A stretch of 64,000 nt of DNA, from assembly GCA_019096195.1 (NCBI GenBank), contig JAGTXK010000189.1, positions 124,001 through 188,000 of the forward strand, in the 5' to 3' direction. A program made the translations under genes and the position numbers. This DNA comes from Boletus sp. NGJ (taxonomy: Eukaryota; Basidiomycota; Agaricomycetes; Boletales; Boletaceae). The notes below the pieces were generated by a model. That model did not search any database. It worked only from the letters and a program-made list of their open reading frames with translations, and had not been told where the DNA came from. The stretch's first letter is position 1. Every line of letters begins with the position of its first letter. This document shows, in pieces, positions 22,271 through 32,550 of the stretch.

Positions 22271-23762
22271 CTACTTCTTTGGCCGCCTCTTCACCTCTTC
22301 CTCCTTGCATGCATGCAACATGAGTTTGTTTGGATGACCCGGGGTCATTCCGCTGTGTCCTTTTGACCAATCGTAGGAGATAGCATACGCGAAGATCGTG
22401 CCGTTGCGGTTGAACGTAGTGGCGCTGATCGGGCCGGGCGCTGGTTCGAACGCTGCGAAACACAAGGGTAAGAGCAGGTCACTACACGTCCAGTACATTA
22501 AAACATACTCTTTAGCCGCGTGCGTGCGTCCTTGTCCCAGAAATGAATGGTTCCGTCGGAGCCTATTCATACAAACATGAGCGAAAACACGTTGCAAAGT
22601 GGGTGAGTGAGGTGCACCGCAGGTAGAGAAAGTTCCGTGGACAGGGTGGAACGAGATGTCGTTCACAGCATACACCAACGATTGATCTTTTGCGTTTGGG
22701 GTCTGGTCTCTGCGGTGACATTTGAAAGAAAAGTTATTCCTGCAACAAAAGGTCAGAGGCATGTCGTCACAGGTTCACGAAAAATCTCACGAGTTGTCCT
22801 TCTCCTCGACGTATCTGTATAAACGACACGTCAAGCACGAGAAAAGTACTGCAGGAAGAGACGTACTGTATGGCCACGCGACCTTCAATACTTCCGACGG
22901 CAAAGCCACTATTTGAGGAGTTGGTGAAGCACGAGACTACACGTGTCTGCCACTTCAAGGGTGATGTTATAGTCTGCATCCAGCAACATTAACGAGTGCA
23001 GTTGGAGAGTGACATCATGGACCGACCTTGTACGGCGTGGACGGATTTGTCAAATTGTATATTTGAATATGACGCTCCGCAGTACCAACGACGAGGAGAG
23101 GATATTGGACATCCATGGTGTAGCAACGCTCCGGTAATTGCACTGTGGCGACAGGATTTGCCGAACGGAGGTCCCAATACTGTCCAACGGTGAATATACG
23201 AGGTCAACGCCGAGTTTCGCGATCGATGGCGGTGTGTACGGACCTTGATTGTCTTGTCCCAGCTGCCGGTGGCGAGAATGCTGCCTTGTGGTGTTTCTAT
23301 CCACTTGACAACTTTTATTGGCGCATCGTGTTGCGCGACTTGTGTCGTTTGGCCGTTGGTGATGTCGAACATGCGTGCGGCGCTGTCTGCACCGCCTGAG
23401 ATCACTTTATTGCCATCCTATGGGACGGGTGAGACGATTTCGAATAACGGGGATGATATGGACCCACCTTGTTCCAACATATGCTGAGTACGGGCCCCTG
23501 GTGGCCGTACATGGCCTTGCCCTGTGTCTGACCACCTGCGCCGACTTCGTACAAACGGACCTGGATGGCGGGTCAATGGCTGGCGAGATACGAAGAAAAC
23601 ACGGGCTACATTGTTATCCCAGCTGCCCACGGCGAGGTAGTCGGCGGCAGAGGAAAATGCGAGCGCGGATATGGAGTCGGAGGGTGGCTCTGTGACTTCG
23701 ATGTCCTTTTCGGCCGTCGCAGCGGGTGCCGTCGATGGGGCCGCCGTATTGAAGAAAGACAT
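22271..23762 (-). CDS. RAE1: mRNA export factor Rae1/Gle2 (WD40 repeats)
   Basis: Family role: nuclear-pore-associated beta-propeller that binds the Nup98 GLEBS motif and acts in mRNA export. Start MSFFNTAAPSTAPA, then blades with DSISALAFSSAADYLAVGSW, KVISGGADSAARMFDITNGQ, APIKVVKWIETPQGSILATG, SWDKTIK, an LPERCYTMDVQYPLLVVGTA-like block, FAVGSIEGRVAIQYV, NDISFHPVHGTFSTCGSDG, TIHFWDKDART and ATTFNRNGTIFAYAISYDWS. Ends KEEEVKRRPKK. The GSIEGRVAIQYV block is the Rae1 signature. About nine short introns. Start lies against the zinc alcohol dehydrogenase remnant on the other strand. Confidence 0.92.
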
Positions 23763-23773
23763 GGTCGAGGAAA

Positions 23774-24430
23774 GTGGTAAGTACAGTAGGTTGGGTAACC
23801 TGCCATACTTCTCACGCCACTCAAGAGAATTGGCGTACGCTCAGAGCTCTTCACCCCCTTCCTCCATGTCCTTGGCATGGACTGTGTCGGCCTGGTACAC
23901 GATGCAGTTGGAAACAGGGCGACGTCGTGGCCGCCACCATGGGCGGCATGGGGAGGCAGTTCGACGGTCCGTCTTCATCTCACCGCCCTAGGTAGATACG
24001 CCGAGTTCACGCTGGTGCCGCATGCTTCGGTATCGCCTCCCATCACCCTTCCCTTAGGGCATGACCTGGGCGCAGTTCGCCGCCATTCCAGAGACCTATC
24101 TGACAGGCACGCTGTTTCTTGGCTAGCCCTCGTTGTCTACGCACACTCACGCTTTGGATACACTTGGAGGACCCTCGACGCCCTGGCACTCAGGGCTGAC
24201 GATATGCTTCTCGTTCTAGGGGGTACCACCAGTGTTGACCTTGCTGCTGCTTCCCTCGCATGATTGGACGTGTTTCGGGACAAGGCGTTGGACCCCATGG
24301 CCGTGTTGGCTCCGTAGCACCTCACCATATTTTCGTCCGCGACAGTCGACATCTCAACAGCCCGCTCCAGTTCATCGTCGACCAGGCGTTTTCTCAAGGC
24401 GGGGATCGACGACACTGGCATAAAGTAGTC
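23774..24430 (+). pseudogene. Zinc-type alcohol dehydrogenase / quinone oxidoreductase pseudogene
   Basis: Fragments of a zinc-binding-type dehydrogenase appear in family order but in different frames. Seen: GMDCVGLVHDAVGN near 23,875; GDVVAATMGGMGRQFDG near 23,920-23,965; GRYAEFTLVPHASVSPP near 23,995; TWAQFAAIPETYLTG near 24,063-24,110; and DALALRADDMLLVLGGTTSV near 24,175-24,235, then a stop just after AAASLA. At least four frame changes or stops are not explained by normal-length introns; one gap of 25 bases has GT...AG ends but is too short. No complete N-terminus or C-terminus is visible. It abuts the RAE1 promoter. A live gene with errors in the sequence is possible but less likely. 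Confidence 0.7.
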
Positions 24431-24599
24431 TGTCGTCGACGAGAATTACAGTGTGTGTACGATAACGTTAGTGACGCTCGACTGATAACATCAAGCATGC
24501 ATTGAAAATGTAATCATCACACATTAGTAGCTCAAAAGTAGATGTACTTGAGATCAGTATATGCTATAGCACCTTAACCTATGTTTGATAACACGAAAC

Positions 24600-25712
24600 T
24601 CATAATGTCTTGTCTTTTGGAACTTCTAGCAATGGGTCAAGCCGCGACTCTGGCTGGCGATAAGAGCCACCCGCACGATCCGCCCACGTGAAGTACTGTT
24701 GATAGGTAGGAGATTAGCGGCCATGAGATACTGTATCAAGAGGGGCTGTGTACCTGGCCGTAGTTAACCGTGAAGTAAAGATGATGCAACGTGTGATGTG
24801 CGGGACCGTTGATGACGTGTTCAAGCGGGTGGCCGGTAATCATATCGGAGTCGTGAATCTGTGCGGGTGGATATGAAGATAGACGTTACAAGAGCAGGAA
24901 AGGGATTCATACCAATATACTCCAAAAGTTGACGAACACAAAGAGACCCAAGTACACGCATCGGTGAAGGGGGAACAAGAATATGAAGAGATGGTACGGC
25001 ACGGACTGCAGGTAGCCGTCCACAGGGGTGGAATGCGTGGGATGCAAATGGGGTCGGTACTGAGGAAAGCATGTCAATCGATGGGAAACAAGAGAACCGA
25101 CACCACGCACTAAGCCATTTGTGGTGGGGCTTGTGAATGGATTTGTAAAGTATGGGATGGTGGAGGGTACGATGGACCCAGTATACGAGATAGTCGGTGA
25201 ATACGAAGAAGCTGGAGATGTGTCAGCGTGCGCAACAGTGGACGAAAGCATACATACAACGGAACCGACAAGACGAGATAGAGCCATCCATATTCAGACA
25301 CATCGTCGTATAGCCGGGAATAGCCCATGACCTCGGCTTGGAACCAGGGGAGCGTCAAGAGCGTCATCACAGGAAACGCTTTCAGACTGCTTATAATCTC
25401 GAATTTAATCTGGTTCTTGAGGAACCGTGGATGCCGCATCATGTCGTGGTTGAAGATGAACCGGAACGAGAGACCGGCGAAAATAAAGTAGAGGATGTGG
25501 ATGCCAATGAGAGTGACCATGATCAACGACAGCAACTGCCTGGGAACGTGATCTCGCGGCCATGCCGACTGTGGGCGGAGTGCCATCGTTGAGGCGTTGG
25601 CGGCGAGGAAGGAATGGGGGTGGTGGTCGGCGAGTGGGTCGTTGAGGGGAACGAGACGCGCCCAGACGGAGTCGAGAACATACTCGTCGCAGACGTGTAG
25701 AACGAGGTCCAT
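24600..25712 (-). CDS. ERG3: Sterol C-5 desaturase
   Basis: Family role: ER di-iron fatty-acid-hydroxylase-superfamily enzyme that adds the C-5(6) double bond in ergosterol synthesis. Start [20 protein letters not shown]. Hydrophobic segments include [20 protein letters not shown] and [13 protein letters not shown]. The histidine clusters are present: HRTLHH after DYLVYW, HKPHH after YKSI, and [17 protein letters not shown] near the end; [20 protein letters not shown] is also family-specific. Ends EVPKDKTL. Several introns of about 50 bases. Divergent from the first AIG1-type GTPase. Confidence 0.93.
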
Positions 25713-26391
25713 TGCAAGGACGAGGAGGGGAACGACAGGGATGGCACAGAGGTAAATTTTTATAGCGCGAGCATGTCGTCGTCAACATCAGGCCACTTTT
25801 TTTTTTTTTTTCAGAGGCAGATTAGATCACACGCCACGAGTTTCCAAGTACGTGGAATCGTCGGCGATTCTGGTCGTTGCGCGCAACAATGGCGAACATG
25901 CGGGAGTGTACTTTCTCCCCCACCGACCCCGTCTACGACGACGGTGATCCATCTTTGCTATCTCGTCCTTGGCTTCACATTCTCAGCGATCGTTCTGCTG
26001 GAAACGACCCTGGAACTTTCTGCGCTCTTATCAGCGACCACGGCCCTGGGGGTGGTTTCTTCTCTTTCTTCTTCGAACAAGTCGACCTCCTAAGCTGTTC
26101 CATTCTATTCCGAATCTCGCCAGGAGTCGCATTCCTCGATACGCATGCAGACATTTGCCTATCCAACGGCATAAACGCGTGTACACCACCATCCACATGA
26201 ATGACAGAATCACAGCAATAGCACCAGACAAATGGAAGCCACGCTTCTCAGCACCCCCTCAACGCAAGGCGAATCCTTCGCGTGACCCGATGTGATACAA
26301 CACTGCCAACACGTGTCGCATTAAACGTCAGTTCCGTCCCGGATATCTCGTTCGCCAGTGTTCACATCCCTCCCTCCACAACTCACCAACT
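25713..26391. other. Intergenic between ERG3 and AIG1-type GTPase A
   Basis: About 680 bases separating divergent genes. It contains a T run at about 25,798-25,812. Overlapping open frames (25877-26200, 25969-26295) show no domain and no match to the neighbouring proteins. Probably two promoters. Confidence 0.45.
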
Positions 26392-27512
26392 ATGGGCCAA
26401 CTCTTGGCATGCACCAGACGCAAGCAGCTGGAAAAGTTTGCCGACGAGGAACCAAAGTCTCCAATAGCTGCCTCACAAGTCTCGGAAACCATCTACATTG
26501 CGTATGTCGTCCTCCTTGTCGTCGTTCCCCCACAAGCGTCCTTATCAGTCACACTAGGGTCATGGGATCCACTGGTAGTGGCAAGACGACGGTTTGTCCC
26601 TTGGTTGATTTCAACGGGGCTGGACCGCTCATGGCCCGACTCTAGTTCATCAACCTCGCATCGGGATCCAACCTTCGAGAAGGTGCTGGCTTGGAAAGTT
26701 GCACCAATGAAGTACAGACGTCAATCCCCTTCCACATCGGCCGACAGCAAGTTATCTTGATTGACACGCCCGGTTTCGACGATACGACCTTGACAGACAC
26801 CGATGTCTTGAAGCTCATCGCTGCTTACCTGGTCACTACGTAGGCTTGCACTCAGTCATACGCACCGCTGGCTGACCGATTCCACAGCAACAAGCAAGGC
26901 GCACGCCTTGTCGGTGTCATCTACATGCAGAGAATCTCTGACTTGAGGGTCGGGGGTTCAGCTCGGCGTGATTTCAGGATGTTCCAGGAACTCTGCGGCG
27001 AAGAAGCCTACCCCAACGTGATCATCGTCACCAATATGTGGGGCACAGTCACTGCGGAGGATGGAAACGACCGAGAGCGGGAACTCGCTACCAAGAACAT
27101 CTTCTTCAAGCCAATCCTCGATAAGCATGCAAAGATGCTGCGGCACGATAACACGAAGCAGTCTGCTCACCAGATCATCCAGAAACTGGTCGACAGGGAG
27201 CCTGTGGTGCTCCAAATCCAGCGAGAATTGGGAGAAGGCATGGACATCACCCAAACAGCCGCATACAAGCAGCTTGATAGGGAGATGTCCGAGCTCTGCG
27301 CGCGACACCAGAAGGAACTAGAAGCTCTCAGGGAAGAGATGGCTGACGCTGAGCGAAGCCAGGACGAGGAAACGCGAAGGGAGCTGCAGGAGGAAGCGCG
27401 CAAGGTAGAAGCCGAGCTGCAACAGGCGCAGAGCCAAGCATCTCGGCTTGCGTCTGACTATCAGACCGAGTTGCGCAGGATTGAGGAGATACTGCAGGTG
27501 AAGGAAGGGTGA
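26392..27512 (+). CDS. AIG1/GIMAP-like P-loop GTPase, short form (A)
   Basis: 320 residues from four exons: 26392-26501, 26558-26591, 26646-26839 and 26888-27512. G1/P-loop VMGSTGSGKTT is split by introns; it continues FINLASGS. The G2-like region is GLESCTNEVQT, G3 is LIDTPGFDD, and the G4-like position is VIIVTNMW (TNMW where many GTPases have TKxD). A family block QRISDLRVGGSARRDFRMFQ follows. The last third is charged and helical (LEALREEMADAERSQDEETR) and ends VKEG. This is the AIG1/GIMAP-related branch of TRAFAC GTPases; in fungi its role is unknown. An N-terminal MGQLLACTRRK could carry lipid (Gly2, Cys7), which is inference. It is the tandem paralogue of the next gene. Confidence 0.85.
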
Positions 27513-27947
27513 TTTGTTCACGTTATGTAGTTGCTTCGAGCTGGCTCGTCATATTCCCCCTGTTTATTTGCGCGTAGTGTACTGTTGAGCATGGACGGAG
27601 ATCTCCACATTCTAGACTCCACCAAACCAATGTCTTGAGCAATGCGTGATTTGGTCCTTTTGAATGTTCTCGTTCACCGCAGCCAACTGGTGGCTCCGCG
27701 AAATCGCCGTTCAGGGGTAGCTCGGACCAGCAGGATTCATCGTGGCCGTCATAAACCCGATCAGTGAAACGCTGAAAAGGTGTTTTCACCCTTCGTCATT
27801 TCGAGAGGGAGCCGCAACATGCAGCGGCGCGATGCAATATGAACGGGGTGCATGCTGCAGGCACTGTAAAGCATATAAGGATACCCTCCGACGTCTTGCG
27901 GACTGAACTCACTCCCCCACATACCACTCACCCATTAGTATCCCGTC
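27513..27947. other. Intergenic between the two AIG1-type GTPases
   Basis: About 435 bases. A possible TATA-like CATATAAGG lies near 27,868-27,876, roughly 75 bases before the next start codon. No coding sequence or leftover GTPase fragment seen. Confidence 0.45.
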
Positions 27948-30340
27948 ATGGCTGTTCGCGGAAAAGAGATCAGAATTGCGTACGATCCCCATCCCACCAT
28001 TCCCGGCCGTCGTTTGTCTAAAATGGCATTTACAGAGTGATGGGGGCCACTGGAAGTGGTAAATCAACCGTAAGCGACGTTGTGTCGGAGCGGAACGCGT
28101 CGCTGACCATCCCGAACAGTTCATCAACCTCGCCAGCGGGTCCGACCTCCCTGTCGGTCGTGGCCTGGAGAGCTGTACGTCCGAAGTACGGACCTCCAAA
28201 CCGTTCCTCCTCAACGGGCGCATCGTCACCTTGATTGACACACCTGGATTCGACGATACGTCTCGTAGCGACACGGACATCCTCTCGTCCATCGCAGCGT
28301 ATCTATCCAACACGTAAGCTTACATCGGTGGGGGGGAAGGGGACCTGGATTGAACCTACCGTACACAGTTACGAGCAAGGCGCCAAACTCGCTGGTATCA
28401 TCTACATGCACCGGATCTCCGATGTCAGGATGGGCGGCACATCGAAGCGCAACTTCCGTATCTTCCGCGAGCTGTGCGGAGATAGCAGCCTCCGAAACGT
28501 CCTCATCGTGACCAACATGTGGTCAAACGTCGATCCAAAGGTCGGTGAGGCACGGGAGAAAGAGCTTGCCAACAACGACAAGTTCTTCAAACCCGTCCTT
28601 GAAAAGGGCGCAAAACTCCTCCGCCACAGCGGCACCCAGGCGTCCGCCCAGTCCGTCCTTCGTCATTTGATCAACAACCAGGCTGCTACGCTGCTGATTC
28701 AGCACGAGCTCGTGAACGAGCGCAAGGATCTAGCCCATACCGCTGCCGGAGCCGAGCTCACCCGCGCCTTGAAGGAGCAGGCTGACCGTCACGATGAGGA
28801 GATCCAGAAGCTCCGTCAGGAGATGGAGGCCGCGATGCGCGCCAAGGACGACGAAACCAGGTCGGAGCTCCAAGACGAAGTCGACAAGAAGCGGGAGGAG
28901 ATCGAGCGCATACAGCGCGATTCCGAGCATATGGCGGCAGAATTCATCGCGGAGAAATCGCGACTTGAATCTAAGATCGCGGCAATGGAGACCGAGAATC
29001 GTCACTATGTGCAGGAGCTCGAGGGGCTGCAAGAACAGGTCCTCCAGGCTCGCAAAGAAATCGAGACATCGCAGGTCGAACACGCACGACGCGAAAGTGA
29101 ACTCCTGAAAGGGAAAAAGGAGGCAGAAGAGCGAAAAGCTCGCCTGCTTGAAGAGGAGCGCAAGGCCCGAGAGCTCGCCGAAGCGCGACACCAGGAGCAC
29201 CTGCGTTCCATGCAGCAAGAGATGCTGCGAGCGGAAGCCGAGATCAAACGGGCTGAAGCGGAGCAAGCAGAGAAGGTCAGGATGGAGCGTGAGCGAGCGC
29301 AGGCGCTCGAGGCAGAACTCCAGCGCCAGGCCAAGGCCAAGGAGGAGGAAGAAAAAGCCAGGCTACTTGTGGAAGAACGCGAAAGAGCTCGCTTGCAGGC
29401 AGAGATTGAGAAGGCTCGACAGGAGATGGAGAGGGTTGCCGCTGTACAGCAACGCCGCGAACACGAGGCTGCTTGTGCAAGTCAAGCTCAAGCAGAAGCT
29501 CACGCCCTCCTCCTCGAACAACAGAACCAAGCCCTGGAGCTCGAGAAGGCGAGGTATCAGAAGCAAATCCTCGAGGAAACGGAACGCGTGCGTCGAACCC
29601 TGGAGGAAGCTCACGCCAAGAAGGAACAGGAGGCACAAGCTCATCGGAAAGCAGAAGAGGCTCGTATTCGACAGCTAGGGGAACAGCAGCGCCTGAAGCT
29701 ACGGGAGGAAGAACAACGCCGGCTAAGCCTGCAGGAACAACTCGCGCGCGAACGTAAGGAAAAGGACACGGTTAACAAAGCAGATCAAGTCCGGAGAGAG
29801 AGCGAAGTAGAAGCGGCGAGGCAGGCTCGGGAAGCCGCCCTGGCAAGACTCGAGGAAGAGCGCCGACAAGCTAAGCTGCGCGATGAAGCCTACAAAAAGG
29901 AGGTCGAGGAAGAAGTTGCCCGAGTTCGTAAGGCGATGGAGGAAGAACTAGCAGAAAAGGAACGTCGGTCTGCGGAGGCAAAGCGTGCCGCAGAACTCTC
30001 CAGAACGTTGGCTTCTGAGGCTCAAGAAAAGGCTAGGTTGGCGGAAGAACACGAGGGTAAAAAGAAACTTGAGGGGGACCTAGCGGTGCTTCACAGACGA
30101 GTCGCAGAGGCTGAAGATTATCGAAGACGGCTGGAGGCGGAAGCAGCGGAGCGAGAGGTCATAGAACGTCAGAAGAATGCCCAGCTGCAAGAAGAACTCG
30201 CAAAGGCTCGACGGGAGGTAGAGCTCGCAAGGGTTGCAGCCCAAGAGCGAGCTTCCAAGAAAGACCCACCCTCCGGTTTCTTGCTGCCGATACCGTTCGT
30301 CGTGTGGAAGGCCGCCATGCACTGGCTAGGTGCGAGATAG
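27948..30340 (+). CDS. AIG1/GIMAP-like GTPase with long coiled coil (B)
   Basis: 743 residues from exons 27948-27979, 28036-28069, 28120-28313 and 28369-30340. The GTPase part (about residues 1-230) has VMGATGSGKST, FINLASGS, GLESCTSEVRT, LIDTPGFDD, HRISDVRMGGTSKRNFRIFR and LIVTNMW. From about residue 250 to 715 it is almost unbroken Glu/Arg/Lys/Gln/Ala/Leu helix with heptad-like spacing and no Pro (for example ERKARLLEEERKARELAEAR), a coiled coil of about 450 residues. It ends with a Pro break and a short hydrophobic/amphipathic tail, GFLLPIPFVVWKAAMHWLG, then AR, which might touch a membrane. Exons 2 and 3 match the upstream paralogue exactly in length and phase. Function unknown; scaffold or filament former is inference. 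Confidence 0.88.
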
Positions 30341-31049
30341 ACATTGACAACGGACTCGGTCCCAGACACCTTCCTCGTTCATCTTCGTTCATATATGCTT
30401 GTGATGTTTCTTGGAGCGTAATATCTATTTGGAATGTTTTTGTCCATGTCACGTAGGTTTACACCGACCTGTACAAACTGGTTGAATAAATCATTAGCTT
30501 GGTGGTGCGACTCCTAACTTGAATACAACCCTTCGTTCGGTACGATGTCTGGACAATGGTGAGAACATACCAACAACGGGACAAGAATGGATTCCCAAAA
30601 AAAAAAAAATTGTGAGGACAGCGCACCAGGAGCGTGGGACCAACGTGGGATTAATGTACATGAGGTAGGCTGTCTGCGCAGAATGAGATGGAAGATGATG
30701 ATACCAATTCCCGACTCGACGTGGGGGACCGACACGACCAAGCTCACCGTTCTGGTATGTCCGGGTACCACAAGCTCGACCGAACGAGATAACAAACTTG
30801 GATATCGATTGTCTGCTCGCTCCGTGGGTGGCAGGACGCAAAAAGGTTGTCAAGGAAAGCGCAGGTGTTTTTTTTGGTGTGAGAGACCATATAAACCAAA
30901 CTGTTGTTATAAATTTCGACTTCGTCGTCCGAGGGCCATCATTGAATGAACCATTATTGGCCAGATTCAAAGGGATGGATCTCTTTCCTGCCAAAATCCC
31001 TCAACCTTGAAATACAATTTTTACTGTGCTCGTACAAATGCCAACACTG
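30341..31049. other. Intergenic between convergent GTPase B and acetate kinase
   Basis: About 700 bases between two convergent genes. Contains an A run at about 30,597-30,609. Open frames overlap on both strands without family resemblance. Probably two 3' untranslated regions plus spacer. Confidence 0.45.
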
Positions 31050-32550
31050 TCAAAGCCAAAACTCGTCAGTAAGCGAGCACTCTCTCGCCATCTCAAACTG
31101 TTCGTCTGTCCTACAGACCAACGTGCGTATTCCACCATCGTGCTTTCCGATGTCGATGACAGTTCCCTGACGACGGTCCATCTCGTGGTTCACTTGCTCA
31201 TTGATAGCCGAGTAACCTAAATTGTTGACAGCCTCCCCGACGGCGCTCCGCAATTCCCGACTTCGTTCCCCAATCCCACCGGCAAATACCAGCGCATCAA
31301 CCTTGCCGCGGAGCGACACGTGGTACGCGCCGACGTAATGCAACACGCGATCAAGCAAAATGTGGAACGCAAGCGTGTAAGGATTTTCTTCCGCAGCCAA
31401 TGGAGTGGAGAGCTCTGCCATCCTGGTGATTTCCCCAAAGTCGGTAGTTCCCGCCAATGCTTTCCACCCTGCTTGACTATTAAGGATTTCCTCTGCCTAA
31501 ATTCGATGCGATGAGTAGGAGGAAGAATAAGAAAACGAAGAGCAGACTCTTGTAACGTGAATTTCTTTGGTTGTTGCAGGATTGAAACTCAACCGACTTG
31601 AAGGTTCGCTCGTGTAATGGAAAATGAGACTGGGGTCAACGTCTCCTGCTCTGGTGGCCCCGGGTAATCCGCTCAGAGGTGTAAGACCCATGGATGTATC
31701 GATGGACTTTCCACCCCGGATCGCGCAGGCGGACGCTCCAGATCCAAGGTGCAGTGCAATGATATTTAATTCGTCTTCGTCCTGAGGAGCATCAATGTGA
31801 GTACCCTATACCTATCAAGGAAATCGGTGGACCTTGTGTAAATGATTGGCGACCATGCGTCTGATGAAGGCATCTGAAAATTCTACCATGAGCACACGTG
31901 CACAGATACGCCGTCCAAGGATGGACACTTGCAGCTCAATCCGTGGAAGCCATACTTTTTCAGACCACGTTCTCGCGCGATCTTCTGATCGATAGCATAG
32001 GTCGAGACATGGCGGGGCAGGTCTTTGTGAAATGCGGTATCGAAAAATGCAATCGACAGTGCGTGCGGCAACGCCTTGAGGCATGCGTTTATGACGGACA
32101 GAGCAGCACCATTGTGCCTGTCCAGAAGACGACTTAATCAAGACGATATGATGAAGAGTTGAAAGGCACTCGCAGAGGAGCGAGGTCAGACAATGTTTCA
32201 ATGTGATGGTAAGATTGCTCTGAGACGAGTGTAGGCTCGGTGTAATCTCCGCCGTGGACGACTCGATGGCATATATGCTTGACCTGATGTTGGTCAATGC
32301 TTGCATCTTCCTCGAGACGGTCCAGAAAGTAGATAAAGGCGGATTCATGATCGCGAATCGAGGGCTCGAATGAGTCAAGATGTTGACCCGTGCTGGCATG
32401 TTGAAACAAGACCTTGGCTGGGGGGGACGATATGGAAGAGATAGCGGATGTCAGGAGAAGGCATGGCGCCTTTGGATCGTCTGGTACGCGCTGGAAGAGC
32501 GAGATCTTGAGCGAGGAGGAGCCTGCATTTACTGCGAGGATGAGAGACAT
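31050..32550 (-). CDS. Acetate kinase
   Basis: Family role: reversible transfer between acetyl phosphate/ADP and acetate/ATP. Start chosen at 32550 ([20 protein letters not shown], the family start). Further blocks: [118 protein letters not shown] has Ser where bacterial enzymes usually have Asn. About six introns. In fungi the enzyme is paired with phosphoketolase, which is in this window at 17-20 kb; no phosphotransacetylase is seen. Ends [10 protein letters not shown]. Confidence 0.93.

Noticed and set aside
29005-29340. Open frames opposite the coiled coil of GTPase B (also 28730-29266, 29148-29678)
   Set aside because: They are mirror images of the repetitive Glu/Arg/Ala codons; long antisense frames are expected there.
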